Source of the DNA: Tetracentron sinense
Taxonomy: Eukaryota > Streptophyta > Magnoliopsida > Trochodendrales > Trochodendraceae
Length of the DNA: 64,000 nt
Assembly: GCA_015143295.1 (NCBI GenBank)
Contig: CM026570.1
Coordinates: 19,785,250-19,849,249 of the forward strand
Direction: 5' to 3'
The notes below the pieces were generated by a model. That model was not told the DNA's origin, did not search any database, and worked only from the letters and a program-made list of their open reading frames with translations. Shown one piece after another: positions 47,212-59,401 of the stretch. The stretch's first letter is position 1. Every line of letters begins with the position of its first letter. A program made the translations under genes and the position numbers.

Positions 47212-48695
47212 TCATTTCTCTCCCTTGAGGAGAACTTCTGTGTATACTATGCATTTTTGTTTTTTTACTTGCTTTGATTGATTAGTTCATATCCCTATGA
47301 TGTTCATACCCTCTATCTCTTTTTGATCTCTCAATGTTATATTTCATATAAATCTCTATTTGAAACATTGAGGACAATGTTCGATTTAGGTTGGGGGGTG
47401 TAGATCTGTGCTTTATTGTTGGGATAATCTCTGCTAATAGTAGACCATCACATTCCTCCTTTACAAAAAATATTTTTTTAAAAAAAAAAAAAAATTGTGT
47501 TTTTGTCCTGGCTACTGTCTATTTCTTCCTTGCATTTTATCTATTGAGCTATTGAATTTTGGATTATAAAGGCACACAGTGAAAATCTTTAAGAAGCTCA
47601 ATTCCAGTTGTTTAAATGAAAAGTCTTTGTTACTAATTCTCAGTTAGTGAATATTATAAATTGCTGAATTTTTAAACTTTCACTACACATCTGACTCAAT
47701 ATCTGGAGCTAGGTTGAATTCGGTAGTTATTGACTGGATAATTGTCTGGAATGTAGGGAGAAACCAAGTCTGATGAACTATGACTATCTTGTTCACTTGG
47801 TTTGCTGGTAAGAAGAAAAACAGAACTGGGTTATGATGAAGTCATGGAAAGAAACCAGTGAATTTGACCAGGTACTTTGAAAAGGGCTACCTCTTGTCAG
47901 GTCTTTGAAAAAAAAAAAAAAAAGGAAAAGAAAGAAAGAAAAAGGATATGGACATTTGAAACTGTGCTCTCAATGTTGAAATATCAGTTTGTTTTGCTAT
48001 GACCTTGTTAAAACAAGTTGGGTGAAAGCCGTCATTGTAAAAAAGCGAATAAACTGGAATATCACAGATAAAGCCCATGAGGTATTAAGGTGAATATCCA
48101 CAACTTTCATGATCCTGGACAGATTAGCTTAGTTTTGAATCAGATCCTTAGGCTAACCCGACCATTCTATGGTGATTAAAAAGTTGACTCTGCTTAAGGA
48201 AATCGATACTTTGGATATTTGTCAGATTGCACATGCACTCAAAATTTTCTAAATGGTGACTTAGTGATTTGGACTTTATTTAGAATGCTGGAATATATGG
48301 CTGAAATATAATGAAAACCAGTGCCCTAATAATTCGAAATTTGATGTCTTGATTAGAATGTGCCACATGAAGAAGTTTATTATGAGTAATTTTTGTTCTT
48401 CTTCAATTGTTTTGAAAAGATAAATTTGTTTTGAAAAGGAGGATTGTCAGTCATGCTTTATAGTTATTATCCTGATTAATTGATTGATTATATTCTACCT
48501 CTTCAATCTAAGTTGAAATCATTGTCACCACAAGGTGATGCTACTGAGAGATGAACTGAGATTCTTTCAAAATTTCTTGGTTATTCTGCATGATGAAAGT
48601 TTGCTGTTTGTCTCATGGAATTGAAATGATGATACTTTGATATTGCTTCACATTCTTTTTGCTCGAGGACTAGCAAAATGCTGGTTGGAGGGTGT
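47212..48695 (+). other. Athila-like 3' untranslated region, copy B
   Basis: Second copy of 37152-38640 including the G-rich motif (47389-47400). A small cluster of substitutions relative to copy A lies at about 48424-48510. Confidence 0.8.
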
Positions 48696-50408
48696 TGATA
48701 AGTGCTTAATTTTGCTTAATTATCCTCATTTAAATAAGCATTATCATGCTTCTTTGGTTTATATCTTCATTTTTACACATAAAGTGGTGTATTTTCTCTT
48801 CACCATTGCGTTGTCCTCTTTCTCTTAATTTTCATAATACATTTGCATGTATTTATACATGTCTTGGAAGGCCGCATGCAAAATATTTTAAGAGAGACTT
48901 ATTACGTGTATTTATTTTTTGTAGGAATCCTAACCCCAGATTACTCTCGGGATTCAAGAAGTCCAAAGTTTCAAATAGCCCATGTTCAACTCAAAGATCT
49001 AAAGAAGTTAGAGCTCAAAGAGCAAAGCCCAAGCCAAAAGTCCAAGAAGCCAAGTCTCAAGTCAAAGAGTCAAAGCCCAAGAACAAAGCCCAAGACCAAG
49101 TATAGAAAGATTCTACAACATGGCTGGAGAATCTTAGGAAGATATGGATTCATATGATTTTGGCATAAAAATGGTGGAACTCTCTTGAATTAGAAAGAAG
49201 AAGTGTGCTATATTGATGTTTCTATTTCAGAAAAAAGGAGAAAACCTATTTTGGTCACAAGAACTCTTTATTTTGGGTGGATTTTGGAATTCAAGCAAGG
49301 AGCTTAATGGAGGTCAACTAAATCTACAAGAAATGCAAGAAATTTCGTGGATAGCTAGAGGAGTGCTATTATTTAGCAACCAATCTCAAACAAAGAAGGA
49401 GGATTTCCCGGATTCCCGCCTAATCTAGACAGTACTTACTAATTTAGACATAACTTTTGACTCAAAATTAGGATTAAGGCAAGGTTTGATGTTTTGGAAA
49501 GAAGACTTAAAGGGGAAAAAAATTGTATTTCACAAATATCCCCTAATTCGGACATTTAAGGGGTCAAAAAATGTCATCAAGATGAGGGAAGTGCAATTTT
49601 GGTTGGAATTTTGGAATTAGAAGTTTCTCTTTTGTTTTTCTTTCCCTTCTCTTCTTCCCTTTAGTCTATATAAACCTAAAGTGAGAGACTTTTGGGACTC
49701 TCTCTGATCTTTTCTCATTCTCTTTTCTCTCTTCTTCTTTTAGTTTTTTTTGGAGTTATTTTATTGTAGTGTTTGGAAAACCATTAAGGAGGATGACAAC
49801 TCCAAACATGGTTGGCTAAACACTCTTCTAAGGTTAGGGATTTGAAACTTTTTTCCAATTTATGTGGAGGATGTGGATGATTTGATTATTTATTTTAATT
49901 GAATAATTTTCTTAGTTTGGTTAATTGTTCATCTCTATATGTTCTTTGATTTCATATGATCGAATGATATATGGAATGCTTGGATCCCCTATGAGTTGGA
50001 TACAAAGTGATTTTTTATTTCTCTAATTATTCAATTGAATTTAATGGTCAGTGGTTTTATCGTATAATTTTTCATCTAGATTAAATTATTATTTAATTCT
50101 AGATGTGTTTTCATCCAAATCTAAGCATAAGGAGAGGTAGGTGGATTTTCCTGAAACCTTAGACCTCTTTTTCATTGCTTTACAGTAACAGTGATTTTTG
50201 CTCCATTCTCATTTAGTGGAAAACTGATTTTAAATCTCTTTTTTCTCTAGATTTCGTTTCCTTAATTCTTGTTGCACAATAGTCAATCCCTGTGGATTCG
50301 ACCATGTGCTCACCAGATACATCAACTGTGTCACTTGTGCACTTGCAAGTATATTATTTTTACTCTTGATTTTATGTCCATTAATTTGGATTAAATTAAG
50401 TTGTAACA
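48696..50408 (+). repeat. Athila-like 3' LTR, copy B
   Basis: 1,713 bp, no clear substitutions against 38641-40351, only a few homopolymer length differences. Here copy B often has the same run length as the 5' LTR, so copy A carries the deletions. Confidence 0.9.
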
Positions 50409-51098
50409 CTCTTTGTATTTTGTTTTAATTTATTCAATTGTAAACAATGATTGCATAATAAGAGGGTTGTTCATAACCAGAGTTTATTGATCATATTCAA
50501 TTTCAGTGTGATTTTATCCTTGTCTTAGGTTTTATTATATTGAAATTAAAATCATCCATCTTGATTTTCTGTGATTATTAATGTGGATTTTATACAATGG
50601 TTTTTACTGTTGAGGAATTAAATCATACGATATTTTATACTAAGGGAAGACGAGTGATTTCACAACCCTAGTTTAGTGTGTATCACTCTTGCTAACCGAA
50701 GATAGGATATGCCTAGGGTCTAATCCCTTGGATCATTCTAGATGGATGAGTGGAGTCTTGTAGTCACTCTCATCTCTATTGTTTATATTGTGATGGACTT
50801 GAATAAATGTATTAGGGACTAGTTATGAAGCTAGTAGTGGATTCGAACACTCTAGATTTTCTCTCACTGATATATCATCAAAAACTCTTAGTTTAATTAG
50901 TTAAAATAGAATTTGTTAGTTTAATTTTCACTTTTAGGTTAAAATCAATCCAATCAAATCAACTTGTTACTTCTTGACTCACAATCAATCTTGAGATAAA
51001 AGCAATCAAACCACCGCAATCTTCTGTGGTTCGACACCCCATATTAGTCACTATTCTATGGAATTGTAGCTACTACGAGGTTTATTTATTGATGATCA
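50409..51098. repeat. Right part of solo LTR, copy B
   Basis: Follows target-site CTCTT and ends GATGATCA before ATAAG (51099-51103). Identical to copy A up to about 50593, then about 2% different, mostly transitions. Confidence 0.8.
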
Positions 51099-52250
51099 AT
51101 AAGATCTACTGTTGGTAGAATACCTAAGAAATATCCCTTCATCACTTTGGGATTCAAATTTTTTCAGTTGCTCTCTATCCTTAAGGATATAGCACTTCCG
51201 AATTCTCGAAAATACTTGACACTGGGTTTCTTGTTATTCCACAACTCATATGGGGTTTTCCAAGTTTCGGGCCTTAGAAAAACTCGATTCACAGTATAGT
51301 AAGCAATGCTAACTGCTTCAGCCCAGAAATGAGAAGCTAGATTGTTGCTATGAAGCATAACTCTAGCCATCTCTTGGGGAACCATATTCTTCCTCTCCAC
51401 AACACCATTCTGTTGAGGTGTTATAGAAGAAGAAAATTCATGTTTGATACCTGACTCATCACAAAAGTCGTTGTACTTAGAGTTTTCAAACTCCTTTCCA
51501 TGATCACTTCGAATTCAAGTAATTGGGCATCCTTTCTCATTTTGAATTTTCAAAAAAATACTTTTGAAATTCTCAAAAGCATCGAACTTCTCTCTAATAA
51601 TTGTCACCCATGACATTCTAGAGAAATCATCAACCATAACTAGGATGTATCTCTTCCCACCTAGACTTTCAGTTCTTGAAGGACCCATAAGATCCATATG
51701 AATTAATTCTAGTGGATGTGAAGTAACAATACTTGAAGTCTTGTTGTGTGGGGTTCTAATTTGTTTACCAATCTGGCATGGCCCACACACAGCAGTAGAA
51801 GGCTTTCCTAGTTTGGGCACCCCTCTCACTAGCTCATGCTTTGAGAGTTTGCTTAGGTCTTTGAAATTCATGTGACCTAGTTTTCGGTGCCACAAATCAA
51901 CCCCCTCAATTTTAGCACTATTACAGACATTTGAGGGATTTGAACTAGGGATAAGGCCGTAGCAATTGTCATTGGTTCTAACCCTTCTAGAACACACTTA
52001 CCTTTACCATTAATGACAAAGCATTTATTTTGAGTAAAGTGCACGGCTTGGTTATCATCGCACAATTGACTTATGCTAATCAAGTTAGCTTTCAACCCTT
52101 CAACAAACAAGGCATTTTTCGGTTTTGGGATGCTTGGTGCATCGATGATACATTTCCCTTTAGCTAAAGGCTTGCTTCCATCACCAAAAGTAATAGTCTC
52201 ATCTGAACAATCCTCAAATTAAGTGAATAGGGACTTATTACTTGTCATAT
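51099..52250 (-). pseudogene. Sirevirus integrase region, copy B
   Basis: Second copy of 41043-42180 on the minus strand, with LWHRKLGHMN, CGPCQIGKQ, HMDLMGPSRTESLGGKRY and the MERKNMVPQEMARVML region. Shares the in-frame stop near 51515 with copy A; has its own frameshift near 51983. Non-functional. Confidence 0.85.
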
Positions 52251-54659
52251 GCCGAGAACACCCACTATCGAAGTACCATATTTATGTGTTTTGGGCTTTC
52301 AAGGCAGTATGCATGACAAAGCATTTAAGGTCATCCTTTCTCACATACATAGTTTTCAAACTTTGCTCAACTCTTTGGTCAACTTTCTATGTAGGAGAGA
52401 CCTTTTTCTTCTTAGATCTCCTAGATCTCTTTCTCCTTTGTTAAGTTCTAGCATTCTGATTTGTCCAATTCTCTCCTTTATGAAACTCATTAAGAGTGAA
52501 TGGACCATTCCTAATCCTAGAAAGTTGAGCAATTCTAATGAAATCCTCGCTCAAAATTCTTGACTTCTCAGCCAGAACTTCAATCTGCCTTTGAAGATTC
52601 CTTTGATTTTGACTATGGTTCAATGAACCATTTCGGAGAGTTCTTCGAAAGGCATTACAATGGGGTCGAATGTGACCCTTCACTCCACACAATTAACATG
52701 TGGGAATGAATCTAGGATTAGGAGGAGGATTTCTTCAAAAAGGAATCTGATTCCTCACAGCATTCACCCTTGGAGCTGCATTTCTAAGCCTTGCAACATT
52801 TGTATTAGCCTTAGTGCTTGAAGAAGAAGGTACATTCAATTTAGGATCAGAATGAATAGGTTCAAACACTACACTAGTCATTGTACCAATAGCTAAAGGA
52901 CCAACTGGTGTGTCAGCATGTCCTATCCCAGATCTATTTGAATTTGAACCATGTTTTCTAAGTAATTCATCCAGGCATTGAGTGCTTCCAAACATTCTTA
53001 CTTCCTTCTTAAGAATATAGACCTTCTTAATCAAGTCTGTCTTGTCTTTAAGGATATTATGATGTTTTTATTCAAGAAATGTTACCTTATTAACAAGAGA
53101 ATCTTTTAAAGATTCCAGCTCCACTAATAAATTACTTGACTCTTTGACTTCTTTTATGGAAGCATCTCTTTCTAGTTCTAATGTTCTAACCACATTGGTC
53201 ATAGAGACATTCTCTTCCAAAAGGCACTGAATTTTCTCAACAAAAACTTCTTTTTCATTTTCAAGCTGACTAAGTAGAGCACTCTTCTCTTCTACTTCTA
53301 GCTTACAAGCAAATATTTCATTTTGAATGATCTTGAGTTTTTTGCTCAAAGAGATTTTTGCTTTAGTCAGCTTTAAACTTTCGGCATACAACTTATCATA
53401 AGTTGTTTTCAAATCATCATCACTTTTAGAGTCAGTTTGACTCTTCTCAGTGTCTCCACTAGACTCAGTGTGAACACTTTCATCACTTCTGTCTTTCTCA
53501 TCAACCACTGAGGAAGTCTCAAGAATCCCAACTAGGGTTACAGTGAAAGTCGTATGATTATCAGTTTCTTCACATGAAGAGGAACTGTCCGATTCTTCAT
53601 CCTCGGAATCACTGTCATCCCAATAGGCATTCATCACCTTGCCCTTACTCTTCTTCTTGTTAGGACACTTTTGGTGAAATATGATCGAAGCCATGGCATT
53701 CATAGCATTGAACACCTTGGGATTTCTTATCGTCACTCTTGGAATTTTTCTTGTTTTCCTAGGGCTTAGACTTTGACTTCTCAAAAGATTTTCCTCCCTG
53801 TTTGGGATTGAATCTGTTTTTCATTCTAAAAAATTTTCGAAATCTTTTAACGAAGAGAGCCAATTGTTCCTCATCCATCTCTTCATCACTGTTATCCTCA
53901 TCCAAAGATTCTTTGATTGATTTCAATGCAAGAAATTTGTTCTTCTTGGATAGACGAAAATTGAGTTCATAAGTTTAGAGTAAACCAACTAATTCCTCAA
54001 TCTTCAGAGAGTCAACATTTTTATTTTCTTCAATAGCAGTGACCTTGGGTTGAAATCTCTCAGGTAGAGATCTAGGGACTTTTCTAACTATCTTGGACTC
54101 AGTTATTCTTTCACATAAGTTGAAACTAGCATTGACAATGTCACTAAGTTTTGCATAAAATTCATCGAATGTATCATTGCCTTCCATTTTCAAATGTTCA
54201 AATTTAGTGGTCAACATTTGGAGCTTTGAGGTCTTAACAGTGGTGGTACCCTCATGGGTGATCTCAAGAATGTCTCATGCCTCCTTTGCTGTTTCACATG
54301 AAGAGATTCGTTTGAATTCCTCAACGGTGACTGCAGTAAAGATTGGATTGAGACCTTTGGTATTCCACCCACTTGTCTCAAGCTCTTCTCTGGTTCATTC
54401 ATTAGAATATTTGGTGTTAGTTAATTCACCAACAGTTTTCACGAGCGTAGTCCACCCATTTTGTATAGACATCCAGATTTTCTCGTCAATCAATTTGAGA
54501 AAGGCTCTCATTCGAGCTTTCCAATATATGTAATTGTTCTCATCAAACAGTGGGGGACGAGAGACTGATCTACCCTCTCTAAGAGTAATCATGATCATAG
54601 AGTATTCAGGATCACATTCAAGGGTTTAGCCTTAAAGGTGAACCCGCTCTGATATCAAT
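52251..54659 (-). pseudogene. Sirevirus gag region, copy B
   Basis: Second copy of 42181-44604. The N-terminus is better kept here (from ATG 54598 or 54592: SVSRPPLFDENNYIYW), with stops at about 54395 and 54277 shared with copy A. The first CCHC knuckle (about 53700) is frameshifted by an extra base, and the second (about 52690) has a TAA codon in place of Phe. The longest open piece, 53784-53068, spans the acidic segment and coiled coil. Confidence 0.8.
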
Positions 54660-55829
54660 TGAAATTCATATGATCAATGATCTCTAAGACCTAGAGGGGG
54701 TGAATAGGTCTATCTAGGGATTTCTACCAATTTTTATTTTAATTAATTATTTGGTAGAATCACACAAGCACAAAATCCAAACACACGGGATTTTTAACGT
54801 GGAAACCCTTTCGGGAAAAACCACAGGACTACGTCCAGCAAAACAATCCACTAAGAGAAAGATTTATATTACAAGACTTAGACCTTACCCAACATGGACA
54901 CGACACTACATTCCTTGGTACAAGATCTTGATCTTGTAGACCACGAACAACTTGGTTTGATCTCCACCACAGTAGCTCCGGTTCCTCACCGGCCAAATCT
55001 TCTCAAAGCTTCTTGACGCCATGATCTTCAAAAATCGATCTCCTTCTGCGAAGACTCCGGATCACATACACAGGCCAGAGGCACACACACGTTTCGGGGT
55101 TGTCGAATCAATTATCAAACAATCTCTAGAGGGATCTTAAAGACATGAAGATCACACAATGCAAGATCTAAGAATAGAAAGGTTCTTCTTGCATTCTCTA
55201 GAGAGGTTGTGAGAGGAGGGATTAACAATAATCAATGAGAAATAATGGAAACCCTAGGAAGGAGTTCTCCAACCTCCACTCTCACAAAAATAATCAACAC
55301 ACACGAATTAGGTCACTTAAAGTCGTATTTATAGACCCCCATAGTGATTGGATGAGGTTAGGGGTGTGAAAACACGAAATCCACTCCATTCGGTCGACCG
55401 GTCATGACCATTGGTCCACCGGTCCATAACACCCTCTCTGTAAAAATTTTCCTAACAAATTATTACACTTTCGGTCAACCGGTAGGGACCATCGGTCGAC
55501 CGGTAGGTCTTCGGTCGACCGGTAAGATCCTTCGATCGACCGGTTAAGCATATTTTCTCATTTATCAAAAGAGTTTTACATGGGTTTTATATCATGAGTA
55601 TTATACTAACCTCCTAGGTTCATAACTAGTTTATCTAAGTCAAAATCAACCTAAAATTTGGGTCACTAAGTCAATTACCTTCCTAAAGCCGGAGGCGATG
55701 CTTGATGTAGATATCTTCTAATTTCTTGTGCTTCTTCAAGCTTCACCAAGCATGACAAGTAGACTCTTACAGTGACACACTTGACCTATTCTTTGATCAC
55801 AGAATTTGCCAAAACATTTTGGAATTACA
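54660..55829 (-). repeat. Sirevirus 5' LTR, copy B
   Basis: 1,170 bp. Where A and B differ (54660 to about 55330) copy B usually agrees with the 3' LTR at 22264, as in the stretch ACACACGAATTAGGTCAC. So B looks like the original partner of that LTR. Confidence 0.85.
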
Positions 55830-56385
55830 CTTACAAATTTATTAATTATTAGAGATTATTAAGTTATAGAAGATTAATTATAAGAGGGCCTATTTCACTT
55901 TGATCCTCTATATATATAGAGGTATAGAGACAAAACCGTAGAGCTCATAATGCTCATTGAATAGCACGGTTAAGCACGCACCTCCTCCAAGTAACCCATG
56001 GTCAATAGAAAGTCTCAAAGTTAATATCCAATGTATATGCACATTAGAATTTCTGAAAGGTAATATCCGATCATTAGTTTCCGAGGTACAATCAAATCCA
56101 ACAGTCCATATGGATTTGGTGTACCATGAATCAAACACACTAAGTCACATACTTAGAAGTCTCTAAATAGGCACGATCCAAACTGAATTTATTATGAGTA
56201 AAATATTATAAAATATTTATTTATTATTTTAAAAATCAAAACAAATCAAATCCAACAAGAGATTTACACCACATTTGAGTGAGATTCTGGGATCAAGTAG
56301 TAGGGATGGAAACTTTCAATCAATTGATAGTTCCCTAGTAATGTGGCTAGCAGGCCCCATTCACTATTTATTAACCCTAATAGGA
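55830..56385. other. Outer flank of the Sirevirus, copy B
   Basis: Non-coding; same sequence as 45770-46316 but without most of the deletions seen there. No gene. Confidence 0.75.
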
Positions 56386-56404
56386 AACCGGCCCATTCAG
56401 CAAG

Positions 56405-56512
56405 TCTAGGTTAGTAGGTTAGCGTGGGGATTGGAGTTCTTGCAACTTGTCACCCAAGAGATTGAATCCCGAGACCTCCCATCTGGCCACACCCCACCAT
56501 CACCACAATTAG
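56405..56512 (-). mobile_element. tRNA-type SINE, copy 2
   Basis: Minus strand: GGTGGGGTGTGGCC, AGGTCTCGGGATTCAATCTC (box-B-like), GACAAGTTGCAAGAACTCCA, CCACGCTAACCTACTAACC. Same order as the copies at 21905 (-) and 60130 (+). The box A end is diverged. Confidence 0.55.
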
Positions 56513-56683
56513 ATTTGCAAGTCTAGATTTGAAATGTAATGTGTGCGTGTGTTATATTTATATATACACATATACACACTGGGTGGAAGCCGCGGAACCA
56601 GGGAGCCATGCCCCCCTCCCCCCTCCCAAAAACAAAAAATTGTAAATATTTCTATATGTATAATATAAAGAGATTGATTTCTT

Positions 56684-57287
56684 TATGTGTCCATTTTAAC
56701 CATAGTTAAGATTTATTATCTTAGGAGTTAATTTTTTTAAATAAAAACCAAGGGTAGATGTATAAATCCTAGGGGTGAGTGAATCTTCATCAGGGTTACC
56801 AAGTTCGCTATAGCGAACCGAGCGAACCCAAACTAGTTCGTGATTCGATTTGGTTTGGTTTGTGAAATTGAGCAAACCACATAGTGGTTTCAAATCAATC
56901 TTAGTTTGTCAAATTTTTTACTTAAATTCAGTGATATTTTTCTTTAGGTTCGACAAATTTATACGAGTTCATAAACCGTTCATAAAAGATATTTTTTAAT
57001 TATTTTTCAAATAAGTATTTGTAATATAATAATTACATGCTTAAAAGATATATATTTTCATAATAAAATATAGAATATATATACATGCTTAAGTAGCGAA
57101 CCAAGCTAACAAACCAAACTAAAGAACCTAAGCGAACCGAAAAACGAATTATCTCATCATACTCCTAGCGAATCGGGTTCATTCTAGAGTGGCGAACTCC
57201 GAACTAAGACCCGAATTCAAACTGAGCGAACCAGGTAACATTGATCTTAACCATAGTTAAAGTGTGTTAAAAGGGACATGTGTCAAG
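56684..57287. mobile_element. Core-family MITE copy j, interrupted
   Basis: Left arm TGTCCATTTTAACCATAGTT pairs with right arm AACCATAGTTAAAGTG and GTTAAAAGGGACATGTG. A second element (56788-57243) interrupts the right arm precisely within GAATCTT/AACC; closing the gap gives the same order found intact at 57427 (GGGTGAGTGAATCTTAACC). Confidence 0.65.
56788..57243. mobile_element. Nested MITE with GTTACC ends
   Basis: 456 bp, flanked by ATCTT (56783-56787, 57244-57248). Left end CATCAGGGTTACCAAGTTCG; right end complement CAATGTTACCTGGTTCGC. Many GCGAACC/GGTTCGC motifs near both ends, AT-rich centre. The 5-bp duplication does not fit hAT (8), Mutator (9) or Harbinger (3) well, so superfamily is left open. 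Confidence 0.65.
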
Positions 57288-57339
57288 CAAGGGAGGCATG
57301 TGCGTGGAGCCCACCTCACATTTGACCATTTTCTCATTT

Positions 57340-57470
57340 CATCTCCTTTAACTTTGGTTAGGCTTAACCAACTTAAAGTTATTATTAATTTTTTCTTTTT
57401 AAAACGAAGATTAAATGGATGAACCTTTAAGGGTGAGTGAATCTTAACCACAGTTAGTGAATATTAAAAA
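57340..57470. mobile_element. Core-family MITE copy k
   Basis: TCCTTTAACTTTGGTTAGGC ... AAGGGTGAGTGAATCTTAACC and ACAGTTAGTGAATATT: both halves of the shared core with short arms only. Confidence 0.55.
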
Positions 57471-57838
57471 GGTAGAAGGAACCAATGAAGACTGACATTT
57501 AGTTATATAGTGGAAAGGCACGGTAAGTTAAGCATTTTCCTTAATTTTTTTTTTTATATAATGACTATCAAAAGGGAGGGCCAATGTTTTTCTTATTATT
57601 TACCCTTTTTTGAAATGCAACATTAATGAATTTTTATGACCACAATGGACTCATTACTCCAAAAAAAAAAAAAAAATCATAGGCACTACGCCCTTGAACC
57701 CCTAAGGCCCCATTCCCCAATCCAATAATTTTCTTGATATAAGTACTTCGCCCCCCCCCCCCCCAAGGAAAAATTCCCGGCTCCACCCCATTATGATGCA
57801 CACACATTTTTTGTGATATTATTTATATTAATACTAAA
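57471..57838. other. Intergenic with homopolymer runs
   Basis: Contains A17 near 57661 and C15 near 57751. The phrase ending ...CGGCTCCACCCC (about 57778) is roughly complementary to GGGTGGAAGCCGCGG at 56580, so 56580-57788 may be an outer element holding the nested MITEs. This is weak. Confidence 0.35.
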
Positions 57839-58245
57839 CTAGCGGGTGGCACATGCGATGCACGTGAGAGCGAGGGGAAGGAGGTAACCACAGTTAATAG
57901 GAGTTAAAAGGGACACGTGTTAACCCGCGGGTGTGATTGAACTCGCTAGTGGCACGTGCGATGCATGTAAGAGCGAGGGGAAGGAGTTAACCACAGTTAC
58001 AGTTAATAGGAGTTAAAAGGGTCACATGTTAACCCGCAGGTGCGATTGAACTCTCCGAGTTTAATTGCGTTGGCTGTGATTCAAAGTAGATAGATGAGCA
58101 AGGGTAGTTTCGAAATTAAATCAAAGGCAAAGGTAGTTTGGGAATTAAAACAAACATTAAATCAAAGTTTTGTTTTTATATAAGGGTAGTATGGGAATTT
58201 TGGAAAAATCATCTACAGCTGCCTCTCGCATTATCATAGTAAAGA
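57839..58245 (-). mobile_element. Helitron-like element with duplicated 3' end
   Basis: Minus strand: starts A|TCTTTACTATGATAATG (58245) and ends with hairpin CACGTGCATCGCATGTG, a 7-nt spacer and CTAG|T (57839). That is the Helitron pattern: 5' TC, 3' hairpin plus CTRR, inserted between A and T. About 407 bp, non-coding, so non-autonomous. The terminal 107 bp are tandemly repeated (57839-57945, 57946-58053), and each repeat holds a CACAGTTAATAGGAG MITE-core piece and a copy of the hairpin. Confidence 0.55.
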
Positions 58246-58479
58246 TAAAGATAAAATTATTAACTTCATCATACATCCTAATAATTTTTAATAAATAAAT
58301 TTAAAATATAATAATAACAATATTAGTTAAGAAGTTACAAAGAGAAACTCTAATCTAACTCTCTTCTCTTTGGATTGAAGGACTACACCCAAATCTTATT
58401 TCTGTATATAAATATATTAATTTTCTGTAATTTCTTGTATTATAATTTTATTAAAATCATCTAAAATTATAAGAAATTG
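58246..58479. other. Intergenic, nothing supported
   Basis: AT-rich, no feature identified. Confidence 0.4.
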
Positions 58480-58622
58480 CATAAATCAAGCTTGAGCCAA
58501 CTCAAGAGCTCAATTAAGCTTGTTAAGCCAAGCTCAAGCCTAAACATTCGAGCTCAAATCAAGCTCGAGCATGTTCAAGCCAAGCTCAAACTTGGCCAAG
58601 CTCGGCTCGAATACACCCTTAG
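58480..58622. mobile_element. Fragment of the TAGGGGTG hAT-type family
   Basis: Dense AAGCTCGAGC/GAGCTCAA motifs ending CTCGGCTCGAATACACCCTT, i.e. the complement of an AAGGGTGTA-like terminus. Related to 5645-6244 and 20274. Confidence 0.5.
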
Positions 58623-59143
58623 ATATGATGTGTAACCTTGTAAACAACACATTCCTTACAACAACACATTCCCTTTGTATTGCCTTACATGTGATTTTGC
58701 CTGTTTTATATAAATTGTTGTCCAATCTTGAGCCCATGACTCGTGAGGCCAATATCGGCAGGGATAGTCAGGATTCTCTTGCTGGGGGCTAATAATGGGG
58801 GGTTCCGGAGCTAGCCGTCGAATTTTTTCAAGGGCCAAGTATATGGGTCATCGTGTTTATTTGTATCCGTTTGTATAGAATATATTTTTTCTCAAGAGTT
58901 TGGGGAGGTTAGAGCCCCTCCGCCCCGCTGCACCCCTTTCCCAGACTATTAATAGTATAGTATAAAAAAAATTCCAAATTTTCAGGGGCGTAAGGCTACC
59001 AACTAAGAATTTGTACCGCTCAAATCGCCATGAAAATGAGCCATTAGCCAATACTCATAATTTCAAGTTCCCGAATCGTGGTCATCTTTAATCAAGTAAA
59101 TATGCGTTGCATGGGTTGTTGCCTATGATTATCATTTCATCAA
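58623..59143. other. Intergenic, no gene seen
   Basis: Short open frames on both strands, none recognisable. Ends in the target-site copy TTTCATCAA of the next MITE. Confidence 0.4.
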
Positions 59144-59392
59144 TGGAAAATAATCACCTGAGTGGTGAAGCGAAGGGAGGCATCATTCTCGTCCCCCTTT
59201 TTCTTGCCACGTGTTCCTTTTTAAACTCCCTTAGCTAACCCTTACGCTTAAAGCATCTAACCTTGGTTTTTAGAAAAAAAGATTAACTTTAAAGGTTAAA
59301 ACTTGTTAACCATAATTCAAAAACAGTTAAAAGAACTTTTTGAGGGAGAGGAGCAATAGTCCGCTCCTCTCCCCGAGGAGAGGACTATTGTT
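59144..59392. mobile_element. Core-family MITE copy m
   Basis: 249 bp flanked by TTTCATCAA (59135-59143) and CTTCATCAA (59393-59401), eight of nine identical, again a Mutator-like length. Left end TGGAAAATAATCACC; right end complement AACAATAGTCCTCTCC. The right end holds its own palindrome, CAATAGTCCGCTCCTCTCC with its complement. Core: TCTAACCTTGGTTTTTAG. Confidence 0.7.
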
Positions 59393-59401
59393 CTTCATCA
59401 A

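Larger units (their letters stand above)
22264..55829 (-). mobile_element. Sirevirus (copia) element, split by nested insertions and duplication
   Basis: A minus-strand Sirevirus whose 3' LTR is 22264-23410 and whose 5' LTR is present twice (44605-45769 and 54660-55829) because the 5' half lies in a tandem duplication. Flanking pentamers CTTAT (22259-22263) and CTTAC (45770-45774; repeated at 55830-55834) are the probable target duplication. Internal parts in order on the minus strand: tRNA-Met-type PBS, gag with two CCHC knuckles, integrase, [insertion 28622-41042], reverse transcriptase, RNase H, an extra 3' ORF, multiple polypurine tracts, 3' LTR. All coding parts are broken. The pieces on either side of the insertion re-form one reading frame when the insertion and one target copy are ignored. 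Confidence 0.85.
46317..56385. repeat. 10-kb tandem duplication, copy B
   Basis: Second copy of 36251-46316. The junction joins outer-flank sequence (...AATAGGA) to the Athila integrase (CTGTTGGGGC) with a GA microhomology. Copy B's outer end continues into unique sequence (AACCGGCCC), so the left junction is the only novel one. Confidence 0.9.

Noticed and set aside
56580-57788. Outer element with GGGTGGAGCCGGGAA-like ends enclosing the nested MITEs
   Set aside because: End similarity is short and imperfect and no target duplication was seen; kept only as a remark.
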